Of a stretch of DNA of 64,000 nucleotides, positions 8,757 to 15,802 are shown in pieces. Position numbers and translations under genes: made by a program. The DNA is taken from contig NZ_BMJQ01000007.1 of NCBI RefSeq assembly GCF_014643535.1, positions 1-64,000 on the forward strand. Direction: 5' to 3'. The notes under the pieces are model-generated. The model had not been told where the DNA came from, did no database searches, and was given only the letters and a program-made list of their open reading frames with translations. The stretch's first letter is position 1. Every line of letters begins with the position of its first letter. Source of the DNA: Aliidongia dinghuensis. GTDB lineage: Bacteria > Pseudomonadota > Alphaproteobacteria > ATCC43930 > CGMCC-115725.

Positions 8757-9503
8757 TCACGGATTGGGAACGCTGCCGCAGCCGAGCGGCATCGGCAGCG
8801 AGCCGGCCGGCACCGGCGACAGGTTGGCCGGAGCCGGCAGGGACGACAGGTAGGCGGCGATCGCGGTCACGTCGTTCTCGGTCAGGTGGCCGGCCACGAT
8901 CTGCATGCAGTCGGGGGCGGCCGCCGTACGCGTGCCGTAGCGCCAGGCGCCCAACTGCGCGCTGATGTATTTCGCGTGCAGGCCGACGAGGCTGGGGATC
9001 GCCGGCTCCATGCCGGTGAAGTTCGGCCCGTGGCAATTGGCACAGGCCGGAATCTCGCGCGTCGGATCGCCTCCTGTCACAAGTTCCTTGCCCCGGGCGA
9101 GCACGGCCTTGCTCGCGGTCGGCGGCTCCGGCGCCGGATAGGGGGTATGCTCGGCCGAGAAATACTCGGCGATCTCGTGGAGGTAGGAATCCGGCAGATA
9201 TTCGAGCAGGTAGTTCATCGGCGCATAGCGCCGCCGCCCATCGCGGAAGGCGACGAGCTGGTTGTAGAGATAGCCGGCCGGCTTGCCCGCGAGGCGCGGG
9301 AAATAATCATCCTTGGCGCCCTGGCCCGCGGCGCCATGGCAGGGGACGCAGGCGAGCATGCGTGCCGTCATGGTATCAGGCGCGTGTTCCGCCGGCTGCG
9401 CGGCGCCGGCCAGCGCCGGTGCGACCAGGCTCCCGGCGACAAGCAGGCCCAGCGACAGCAAACCCGGCGCGATCCGGGGCCGGATGCGAGCAGGAAGGTT
9501 CAT
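8757..9503 (-). CDS. Periplasmic diheme cytochrome c (c4-like)
   Basis: 248 residues. Signal peptide (about 1-33), then two haem sites, CVPCH (52-56) and CANCH (about residue 155), in two similar domains containing YLYNQLVAFRDGRR and YISAQLGAWRYGTR, the conserved helix of cytochrome c4-type proteins. It is the first clear gene of the oxidase operon and lies 11 nt from the triheme gene. A GGGAG ribosome site precedes the ATG. With the other two cytochromes it gives seven c haems in one operon, an unusually rich electron input for one oxidase. Confidence 0.87.
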   Translation of the reverse strand: MNLPARIRPRIAPGLLSLGLLVAGSLVAPALAGAAQPAEHAPDTMTARMLACVPCHGAAGQGAKDDYFPRLAGKPAGYLYNQLVAFRDGRRRYAPMNYLLEYLPDSYLHEIAEYFSAEHTPYPAPEPPTASKAVLARGKELVTGGDPTREIPACANCHGPNFTGMEPAIPSLVGLHAKYISAQLGAWRYGTRTAAAPDCMQIVAGHLTENDVTAIAAYLSSLPAPANLSPVPAGSLPMPLGCGSVPNP

Positions 9504-9559
9504 GCGTGTCTCCCGCCAGGCCGGTCAGGTGGCGTGAGCCGGCTTTGGATGAGCGTCAT
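9500..9559 (-). CDS. Possible 19-residue leader peptide of the oxidase operon
   Basis: MTLIQSRLTPPDRPGGRHA, preceded by AAGGAAAG at 6-8 nt and ending in ATGA with the start of the following cytochrome gene. The ribosome site is good and the overlap suggests translational coupling, but the peptide resembles nothing I know and such short frames occur by chance in GC-rich DNA. Confidence 0.25.
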   Translation of the reverse strand: MTLIQSRLTPPDRPGGRHA

Positions 9560-9861
9560 GATCTTTCCTTCGGTTGACGACGGTCCCGCGCGGCGGGGCA
9601 GCGGTCCGGTCGGCTGGGTGAAAGACGGGCGCAGCGTTCGGCGTAGGCGGACTTCAACGACGGGCCACGAAGCGGATTTCTTCTTGCACCATTGGGGGGT
9701 GCGTTTTTCACAAGAGCGGCACAGGAGAAAACGGCGACGCCGGGGACCGGCGATCTCCTCGAGCCGGCGTAGTGCCGCTCGCAAGGTCGGTTCACGGATA
9801 GCGGTAGTTTATGACCGAAGTTGTGGAACTCAACCGCGATCGGTGCCGTGCACGGTCAAAA
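9560..9861. other. Long leader or intergenic region of the oxidase operon
   Basis: About 300 bases between the first cytochrome gene and the NsrR-like palindrome. It contains a GC hairpin (CGCCGG, 3-nt loop, CCGGCG at 9738-9752) and open frames on the minus strand with Arg-rich, non-proteinlike translations. If transcription starts near the palindrome, this is a long 5' leader. Confidence 0.4.
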
Positions 9862-9890
9862 ATTAAGATACATATGTAATGTATCTTAAT
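9862..9890. promoter_or_regulatory. NsrR-like 12-bp perfect palindrome
   Basis: ATTAAGATACAT (9862-9873) and its exact reverse complement ATGTATCTTAAT (9879-9890) are separated by ATGTA. The core AAGATACAT/ATGTATCTT closely resembles the published NsrR operator (AAGATGCAT, dyad). It stands between the stop of the minus-strand gene at 9924 and the oxidase operon, so it most likely controls the latter. It is too AT-rich to be an intrinsic terminator. Confidence 0.5.
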
Positions 9891-9923
9891 GCAAGCGCCT
9901 TGTCGGCGCCTGCTGCCCGGTGG

Positions 9924-10487
9924 TCACGGGGCGGTGGCGGTCTGCTGCGCCTCGTAGGCTTCGCGCACAGCGGGCGCAATATGCTGCAGCATCAACCGGT
10001 CGCTCGGGGCGAAACCGCCGGGACGCGCCGTGCCAAAGGTAAGCGTGCTCACCGGCCCCTCGATGTTGCCGAGCGGCATGATGACGAGCTCGACCAGGTT
10101 CCGTCGGCCGAGCGTCAGGCACCAGAACCAGGCGGGACTCGTCGCCGGCACCAGGCGAATTGCCTCCTCGGCGCCGGTTTCCATGACCCGGTGCAACGGG
10201 CTGCCGGCGAAATTCAGCGACAGGTCGAAGCCGAACTGCTGGTCGTAGATCTCGATCGGTTCATTGGGCGCCCAGGCGACTGCGCGTGCCAGGATCTCCG
10301 GATGCAAGGTGCGCTGGTGCAGGATGAGGCGGTCGACGGCAAGACCGGCCTCGCGCAGTCGGTGCGCGAGGCCGGCGAGCAGGCCGACCTCGTCGCCATC
10401 GGGGAAACCCTTGGCATTGAGGCATCCGGCGATGCCGGGGGAAGTGGCCACCTCCGCGTTGATCGTGCCTCTAGCGGTCCTGGCCAT
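9924..10487 (-). CDS. Small protein resembling the N-terminal region of alphaproteobacterial adenylate cyclases
   Basis: 187 residues, soluble, no signal peptide. The segment LAHRLREAGLAVDRLILHQRTLHPEIL, then a W-containing stretch and SPLHRVMETG, resembles the domain that precedes the catalytic domain in many alphaproteobacterial class III adenylate cyclases, but no cyclase domain follows. The second half (AFWFCLTLGRR-like, LMPLGN, LTFGTARPGGF) looks like a PAS/GAF-type sensor fold. It lies 48 nt after the DHA2 permease on the same strand with GGAGAGA before its start, so it is probably the third gene of the efflux operon. Function unknown; a ligand-sensing role is only a guess. Confidence 0.6.
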   Translation of the reverse strand: MARTARGTINAEVATSPGIAGCLNAKGFPDGDEVGLLAGLAHRLREAGLAVDRLILHQRTLHPEILARAVAWAPNEPIEIYDQQFGFDLSLNFAGSPLHRVMETGAEEAIRLVPATSPAWFWCLTLGRRNLVELVIMPLGNIEGPVSTLTFGTARPGGFAPSDRLMLQHIAPAVREAYEAQQTATAP

Positions 10488-10535
10488 GTCGTATCTCTCC
10501 GGAAACGCGGGTGCTCGGGGGTGAGGCAGCGGCGC

Positions 10536-12107
10536 TCAGTGCGCGCCGCCGGCGTCGAGCTTGCCGCTCGGCTTCTTCAGGAGAAGCGAGGCCAGCAGGG
10601 CGACGACGAGCGAGACGCCCAGCAGGAAGAATGTGTCGCTGAACGCGAAGATGTAGGACTGCTGGCGCACGATCCTGCCGATCGCGACGAACGCCTCGTG
10701 CGTCGCCGTCGCCGGGTCGGAGACCCCATGGCTCATGAAATACTGGGTGAGATCGCTCACGCGCTGGCGGACGGCCGGGAACAGCAGCGAGACCGACTGG
10801 TTGAGCACGTTCGAGTGGAACTGTTCGCGCTTGGTCAGGAAGGTCTGCAGCATGGCGATGCCGATGGCGCCGCCCAGGTTGCGGCTCATGTTGAACAGCG
10901 CCGAGGCCGAGCCGGCGTTCTCCGCCTCGATGCCGGCGCTGGCCACCGCGGAAAGCGGGGCGAAGCAGAGCGCTTGCCCGAAGGCGCGGATCACGTTCGG
11001 CCAGAACAGCTGATCCCCGGAGAAATCCTTGGACATGTAGATATTCATGAAGTTGCTGAACGCGAACAGGGCGAAGCCGACCACGATCAGGATGCGTGCG
11101 TCGAACTGCTTCATGAGCCTCGGCACCAGCGGGATGAGCAGGAGCTGCGGCAGGCCGGTCCACGCCAGGACCAGGCCGATCTGCTCGGAATTGTAGCCTT
11201 GGATGAGCGCCAGATACTGCGGCAGGATGTAGACGGAGCCGTAGAGTGCGATGCCCATCGTGAAATTCGAGAGGGTGCCGAAGCCGAAGTTGCGCCGGCC
11301 CAGGATCCGCAGGTTCAGAAGCGGCTTCCTGGACGTGAACTCGATCACGAGGAAGAGTGCCAGCGAGATTGCGGAGATGACCGACAGGCGCGTGATGAAG
11401 GGCGAGCCGAACCAGTCGTCCTTGTTGCCTTCCTCGAGCACGGTCTGCAGCGTGCCGAGGCCGAGCGCCATGGTGACGATGCCGGGCCAGTCGCCCTGCT
11501 TCAGGAGCGACAGGTTCATCGGCGTGGGCGCGAGCGAGTACCATAGCATCGCGAGCATCGGTACGCCCGGCGCCAGATTGACGTAGAAGATATATTGCCA
11601 ACCATAATTCTCGGTCAGGTAGCCGCCAATGGTCGGGCCGATGGCCGGCGCGAAGGTGGCCGAGATGGCGAAGAGCGCAAGGCCGATCGGCTGCTTCGAC
11701 CTGGGCATGAGCGTGATGATGATGGTGAAGGCCATCGGGATCAGCACGCCGCCGCTGAAGCCCTGGATGGCGCGCAGCACGATCATCTGCCCCAGGTTCT
11801 GCGCGAGCGCGCAGGCGGCCGAGAAGGCGAGGAACAGAACTGTGTTCACGAGCAGATAGCGCCGCAGCGAAAAGACCCGGGCGAGCCAAGCCGAGAGCGG
11901 GATCACGATGATCTCGGCAACGAGATAGGAGGTCGAGATCCAGCCGCCGTCGTCGTTGCCGGTGCCGATGCCGCCCTGGATGTCCTGGAGCGAGGCGTTG
12001 ACGATCTGGATATTGAGGACCGCCATGAACGCGCCGAGCGTGGAGCTGATGACGGCGATCCAGGTCTTGAACGACATTGCCGGTTCCGGTGTGCCCGAGC
12101 CAGACAT
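10536..12107 (-). CDS. emrB: EmrB/QacA-type (DHA2) multidrug efflux permease
   Basis: 523 residues with about 14 hydrophobic helices, the DHA2 topology of the major facilitator superfamily. Motif A-like residues (SAWLARVFSLRR) follow helix 2, and the helix 5 motif appears as GPTIGGYLTENYGWQYIFYVN. It exports drugs or toxic metabolites by proton antiport across the inner membrane. With the adjacent EmrA-type adaptor (57 nt upstream) and an outer-membrane channel encoded elsewhere it would form a tripartite pump. The start at 12107 gives MSGSGTPEPAMSFK; the second Met is a possible alternative. Confidence 0.9.
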   Translation of the reverse strand: MSGSGTPEPAMSFKTWIAVISSTLGAFMAVLNIQIVNASLQDIQGGIGTGNDDGGWISTSYLVAEIIVIPLSAWLARVFSLRRYLLVNTVLFLAFSAACALAQNLGQMIVLRAIQGFSGGVLIPMAFTIIITLMPRSKQPIGLALFAISATFAPAIGPTIGGYLTENYGWQYIFYVNLAPGVPMLAMLWYSLAPTPMNLSLLKQGDWPGIVTMALGLGTLQTVLEEGNKDDWFGSPFITRLSVISAISLALFLVIEFTSRKPLLNLRILGRRNFGFGTLSNFTMGIALYGSVYILPQYLALIQGYNSEQIGLVLAWTGLPQLLLIPLVPRLMKQFDARILIVVGFALFAFSNFMNIYMSKDFSGDQLFWPNVIRAFGQALCFAPLSAVASAGIEAENAGSASALFNMSRNLGGAIGIAMLQTFLTKREQFHSNVLNQSVSLLFPAVRQRVSDLTQYFMSHGVSDPATATHEAFVAIGRIVRQQSYIFAFSDTFFLLGVSLVVALLASLLLKKPSGKLDAGGAH

Positions 12108-12164
12108 GGTCGATGCTCCTCTTGCGGGAGAGCGGGTTGCAGGAGAGCGGAGCGGCGAGCCGGC

Positions 12165-13298
12165 TCAGCCCGCCTTCTTGGTGTCGATTGTCGGCTCGAC
12201 CGACATGCCGGGCCGCAGCAGTCCGGCGAGCGCCGGGTCGTCGAGCACGATCTTGACCGGGATGCGCTGAACGATCTTCGTGAAGTTGCCGGTCGCGTTG
12301 TCGGGCGGCAGCAGTGCGAACTCGAGGCCGCTTGCCGGCGCCAGGCTGTCGACATGGCCGCGCAGCTTCACGCCCGGGAACGTGTCGATCTCGACCGTCG
12401 CGCTCTGGCCGTCGCGCACGTGCGTCAGCTGCGTTTCCTTGTAGTTCGCGACGATATAGACCGCATGGAGCGGGACGACCGCCATGAGCTGCGTGCCGGC
12501 CTGGACATATTGCCCGACCCGGAGCGAGCGCGAGCCGACCGTGCCGTCGACCGCGGCCGTGATCACCGTGTAGCTGAGATTGAGTTCCGCCTGGTGCTCG
12601 ACTGCTTGGGCATGGGCGAGCTGTGCCACGGCCGACGCCCGATCGGTCGCGAGCACATCGAGCTTCTTCTCAGCCGCGACAAGGCCCGCCCGGTTGCCCT
12701 GCAGCTGCGCCTCCTGCTGATGCAGCGAGGAATCGGCCTGCTGAGCATGCTGGACCGTGCCATAGCCGGTCTTGGCCAGGTCGGTGTAGCGGGCATATTC
12801 CTGCTGGGCGAAGCGCAGCGTGGCCTCGGTCGACGCGATGTCGGACTTGCTCTGGTCGATCATCGACTGCTGCAGCGTGATCTGGGCATCGATGTTGTGG
12901 ATCGCCGTCGCGGCGACGTCGACGTCGGCCTTGGCCTGGTCGAGTGCTGCCCGGAAGTCCCGGTCGTCGATGCGCGCCAGGACCTGGCCGGCCTTGACCG
13001 GCTGGTTGTCGTTGACGAGCACGTCCGCGATATAGCCCGAGACCTTGGGGGCGGTCGTCGTATAGTCGGCCTGGACATAGGCATCGTCGGTCGCGACCAG
13101 GTACTGGCCGACCGTCCAATAGCGATAGCCCCAGAGGGCGGCCCCGACGAGGCCGGTTGTCAGCGCCAGACCGAGCGCCAGGCGCTTCAGGCCGTTGCGG
13201 CGTGCGCCCGCCGCGGTGGTGCCAGCTGGGACGGGGCCGGAGGGGATGGGGCCGGCGGGGATCGGGGTGGCGACGGCCGCCTGGGAAGTCTCTGCCAT
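12165..13298 (-). CDS. emrA: EmrA/HlyD-family membrane fusion protein
   Basis: 377 residues. A cytoplasmic Ala/Pro-rich N-terminus (1-33), one membrane helix (about 38-58), a biotinyl-lipoyl half motif (VSGYIADVLVNDNQPVKAGQ), a long alpha-hairpin coiled coil (about 115-230, rich in Gln, Ala and Asp) and a beta-barrel (VNY-type VANYKETQLTHVRDGQ). These are the parts of a periplasmic adaptor linking an inner-membrane permease to an outer-membrane channel. It is the first gene of the efflux operon and is divergent from a LysR regulator 147 bp away, the usual arrangement for regulated EmrAB pumps. Confidence 0.9.
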   Translation of the reverse strand: MAETSQAAVATPIPAGPIPSGPVPAGTTAAGARRNGLKRLALGLALTTGLVGAALWGYRYWTVGQYLVATDDAYVQADYTTTAPKVSGYIADVLVNDNQPVKAGQVLARIDDRDFRAALDQAKADVDVAATAIHNIDAQITLQQSMIDQSKSDIASTEATLRFAQQEYARYTDLAKTGYGTVQHAQQADSSLHQQEAQLQGNRAGLVAAEKKLDVLATDRASAVAQLAHAQAVEHQAELNLSYTVITAAVDGTVGSRSLRVGQYVQAGTQLMAVVPLHAVYIVANYKETQLTHVRDGQSATVEIDTFPGVKLRGHVDSLAPASGLEFALLPPDNATGNFTKIVQRIPVKIVLDDPALAGLLRPGMSVEPTIDTKKAG

Positions 13299-13387
13299 GA
13301 TCGGTCCTCTTCTCTTGCAGGAGGTCCGGCTCAGGGCCGCGACGCCTCCTGCTATCGTGAGAGAAGATGCGATCCAGCCGCTCCTGT

Positions 13388-13436
13388 GATAATCCGGGAA
13401 GAATCAGAAGGATCTTCCAGTGTGAGCGGATAATCC
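13388..13436. promoter_or_regulatory. Candidate LysR operator between emrA and the LysR gene
   Basis: Two copies of GATAATCC (13388-13395, 13429-13436) lie 41 bp apart, about four helical turns, and flank a dyad GGAAGA-N10-TCTTCC (13397-13418). The cluster sits just upstream of the LysR start in the divergent intergenic region. Plausible regulator binding region; no known consensus is matched exactly. Confidence 0.35.
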
Positions 13437-13445
13437 CGAGGCGCC

Positions 13446-14411
13446 ATGGATCGCTTGACCAGCTTGACGACCTTCGTGCGGGTCGTGGATTGCGGCGGCT
13501 TCTCGGCGGCCGCGCGCCGGCTCAACATGTCCGTCACCATGGTCTCGAACCATGTCCAGGCGCTGGAGGACCGGCTGGGCGTTCGGCTCTTGAACCGGAC
13601 GACGCGCCGGGTCGGCCTGACCGAGATCGGCAAGGCCTATTACGAGCGTTGCACCTTCGTCCTGGGCGAGCTCGAGGAGGCCGACCGCGAGGCGAGCGCG
13701 CTGCAGTCGAGCCCGCGCGGCACGCTCCGGCTCTACGGCAACGCTCATATCGTGCGCTTCCTGGCGCCGGTGATCTCGGAGTTTCTGACGCTCTATCCGG
13801 CGGCCTCGGTCGATCTCGGCACGGGCACGCGCATGGTCGACCTGATCGAGGAGGGCTATGACCTCGCGATCTGGACGGTGCCGTCAGCGGATTCCAGCCT
13901 GATCGTGCGCAACCTCGCGTCCTGGCGCCATCTACTGTGCTGCTCGCCGGACTATCTCGAGCACCATCCGCGGCCGACGCGGCTCGAAGAGGTCGCCCAG
14001 CACAATTGCCTGCGCTATGCACTCTACCCGTTCGGCGACGAATGGCGCTTCATCGGGCCGGACGGCAAGCCCGCGAATGTCCGCGTGTCCGGCAATTTCA
14101 TCACCGGCAACGGCGAGGCGCTCCGGCTCGTGGCGTTGAGTGGCCAGGGCCTGTTCATGGCGCCGAGCTTCCTCGTCGCCGAGGACCTGGCGTCCGGCCG
14201 GCTCGTGCGTGTGCTCGAGGACCATCGGCCGGTCGAGTTCGCCATGAACGCGATCTATCCGCACCGCCACCACGTGTCGGGCAAGATCCGCGCCTTCCTC
14301 GACCTGACGGTGCAGCAGTTCGCCAAATACCGCACCTGGCTCGACGCGGAGCGGATCGTGCCGGGCGAGGCCGCGCCCTCGGAGGACGAGGGCACGGCCG
14401 GCAAGGCATGA
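13446..14411 (+). CDS. LysR-family transcriptional regulator
   Basis: 321 residues. N-terminal winged helix-turn-helix (about 1-60, SLTTFVRVVDCGGFSAAARRLNMSVTMVSNHVQALEDRLGVRLLNRTTR) and a type 2 periplasmic-binding-like effector domain (about 90-300). It belongs to the DhcR/CrgA-like group that starts MDRLTSLTTFVRVV. It is divergent from the emrAB-type operon and probably controls it in response to a pump substrate. The C-terminal tail (about 300-321) is acidic and variable. Confidence 0.92.
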   Translation: MDRLTSLTTFVRVVDCGGFSAAARRLNMSVTMVSNHVQALEDRLGVRLLNRTTRRVGLTEIGKAYYERCTFVLGELEEADREASALQSSPRGTLRLYGNAHIVRFLAPVISEFLTLYPAASVDLGTGTRMVDLIEEGYDLAIWTVPSADSSLIVRNLASWRHLLCCSPDYLEHHPRPTRLEEVAQHNCLRYALYPFGDEWRFIGPDGKPANVRVSGNFITGNGEALRLVALSGQGLFMAPSFLVAEDLASGRLVRVLEDHRPVEFAMNAIYPHRHHVSGKIRAFLDLTVQQFAKYRTWLDAERIVPGEAAPSEDEGTAGKA

Positions 14412-14419
14412 TAATTTGG

Positions 14420-14470
14420 GGCGCCACAAGTTGAGACGGTCGACGTGTTTCGCACGTCGCCGGTGGCGCC
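14420..14470. terminator. Nested inverted repeats between convergent genes
   Basis: Outer arms GGCGCCAC (14420-14427) and GTGGCGCC (14463-14470) enclose an inner perfect hairpin CGACGTG-TTTCG-CACGTCG (14441-14459). The structure lies between the 3' ends of the LysR gene and the PEP-CTERM gene and could terminate both. There is no long T-tract on either side. Confidence 0.45.
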
Positions 14471-14482
14471 GCAGAACCCCTC

Positions 14483-15148
14483 TTACGCCTTCCGGCGCCG
14501 CCGTAGAGCCAGGGCACCGAACAACCCAGACCCCAGAAGCGCGATCGATGCGGGCTCGGGAACGGACGCCGTCGGGAGCCCGGCCTGCGCGTACACCAGC
14601 ACGTCGTTGCCGTTGCCGTGCGTGTCCGTGGTATCCCCATTGGTGCTCAAGGCCGAAAACACCGAATCGCCGGCACCTTCGAGCGAGAACGAGATCAGGT
14701 AGTTGTCACCGATCGTTGTGGCGATTACCTGGTCGATGGCGTCATAGGCCTGCACGGCGCCGTCATGCCAGTAACCGTTCTGGGCGGTGCCTCCGTCGAT
14801 GGCGCCGTACACGTTGTCATAGGTCCAGCCCGTGATCGACGTGCCAGAGCCGAGGAAGGTGCCATTGACGATAAGGTTGGTGCTGCTTCCCGTCGTTTGA
14901 TTGGTCACGGAAACATTTGTCAGGTTCGTGAAGTCCGGATCGTTCCGAAGCGCAAAGGTAATATCCGTATTGGCAACGGATGCGCTGAAACCAACCGAAT
15001 AGGTCTGAAAGCTTGTGGGAATTGATTGGCCTGCCAGGTCCAAGATGGCGCCGACCGGCGGCGCCTCGTTGATCGGACCCGCAACGGCGGTGCCGATAGC
15101 CAAAAATGTCGTGCAAATCGAAATCGACAAAGCGCCAAGCGCACGCAT
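14483..15148 (-). CDS. PEP-CTERM sorting-domain protein (exported)
   Basis: 221 residues. Signal peptide (about 1-23, ending AVAG), a Thr/Asn/Gly-rich extracellular-type body, and a C-terminal PEP-CTERM signal: VPEPASIALLGSGLFGALAL followed by RRRRKA. Such proteins are cleaved and processed by exosortase at the inner membrane and are linked to exopolysaccharide production. No exosortase or polysaccharide genes are in this window. The start at 15148 is preferred over the upstream ATG at 15166 because the first codons of the longer frame encode the ribosome site CAGGAG, 6 nt before the second ATG. A sigma-54 promoter lies 36 nt upstream. Confidence 0.88.
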   Translation of the reverse strand: MRALGALSISICTTFLAIGTAVAGPINEAPPVGAILDLAGQSIPTSFQTYSVGFSASVANTDITFALRNDPDFTNLTNVSVTNQTTGSSTNLIVNGTFLGSGTSITGWTYDNVYGAIDGGTAQNGYWHDGAVQAYDAIDQVIATTIGDNYLISFSLEGAGDSVFSALSTNGDTTDTHGNGNDVLVYAQAGLPTASVPEPASIALLGSGLFGALALRRRRKA

Positions 15149-15183
15149 TGCATTCTCCTGTTGCATAAAGCGGCGACGGTTTC

Positions 15184-15200
15184 AGCAACAGTTGTGCCAA
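15184..15200 (-). promoter_or_regulatory. Sigma-54 (-24/-12) promoter of the PEP-CTERM gene
   Basis: On the minus strand TTGGCACAACTGTTGCT: the GG and GC dinucleotides are exactly 12 bases apart, and TGGCAC-N5-TTGCT matches the RpoN consensus. Transcription would start near 15174, leaving a leader of about 26 nt before the preferred start codon. PEP-CTERM genes elsewhere are known to be under sigma-54 and PrsKR control. Confidence 0.65.
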
Positions 15201-15802
15201 TCTAGCTATTTCAATTGGTTGGCTCAAAATTGGCCCGAATATGCTTCGTGTGTGTAAGGTATTCCGACACGAGTGAGTTCGGGCTGTCCCACGATACGGG
15301 GCCGCCTTGAGCGCGATGTGGCCACACCAGCAAGCCGCGTGGCGCTCGCTTCCGGGATCGCAGGTCAAGCCGCTCTACGACAGCCTCGGCACGCAAACGA
15401 CCAGGGCCTGTTCATGCCGCCGAGCCTATGCTCAACGACAGGTTAGTCATCGTGCACCCCGTCAGCAGTATAAATTGAAATTTCCGCAAGATGCCCAACT
15501 GATGCATCTAAAAATCATTGAATCAGCGTCTCGCGCCAATCCAAGCGTATTCAATAAGATGGTCGAGAAGCTCACGGGCTTCGGGCCAATGGTTTCAAAA
15601 CTCTAGGTGTTCAGCGCGTTTATTTGAATCACAACCGTGGGGTGCGGCGTGAGGCAATTCGACCGCGCCTTCGAGCGGCTGCCTGCCTTCTGGCGTCAGC
15701 TTTGGCTTCTGGCGTCAGCTTTGGAAGGCCGGATGAAATGGGCGTTGTGCCGGACCTCGGTCGCTCCCCGTCGGTCCGGCCGCTCTTGTCCGAGATCTGC
15801 CC
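15201..15802. other. Intergenic region with a 19-bp tandem repeat
   Basis: About 600 bases with no convincing gene. Near 15400 there is a 25-base stretch (15401-15425) identical at 24 positions to part of the LysR gene (14144-14168), perhaps a decayed fragment. The open frame 15307-15606 has no recognisable domain and lacks a good ribosome site. Composition in 15430-15640 is less GC-rich than the neighbouring genes. Confidence 0.45.
15687..15724. repeat. Two tandem 19-bp copies
   Basis: CTTCTGGCGTCAGCTTTGG occurs twice without a gap (15687-15705 and 15706-15724), 80 bases downstream of the stop codon of the tartrate dehydrogenase-type gene. Confidence 0.9.

Noticed and set aside
9862..9890. 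Intrinsic terminator of the gene at 9924
   Set aside because: The stem is AT-rich and there is no T-tract; the match to an NsrR operator is better.
15307..15606. 99-residue plus-strand frame
   Set aside because: No domain, no ribosome site, covers a repeat of a LysR fragment.
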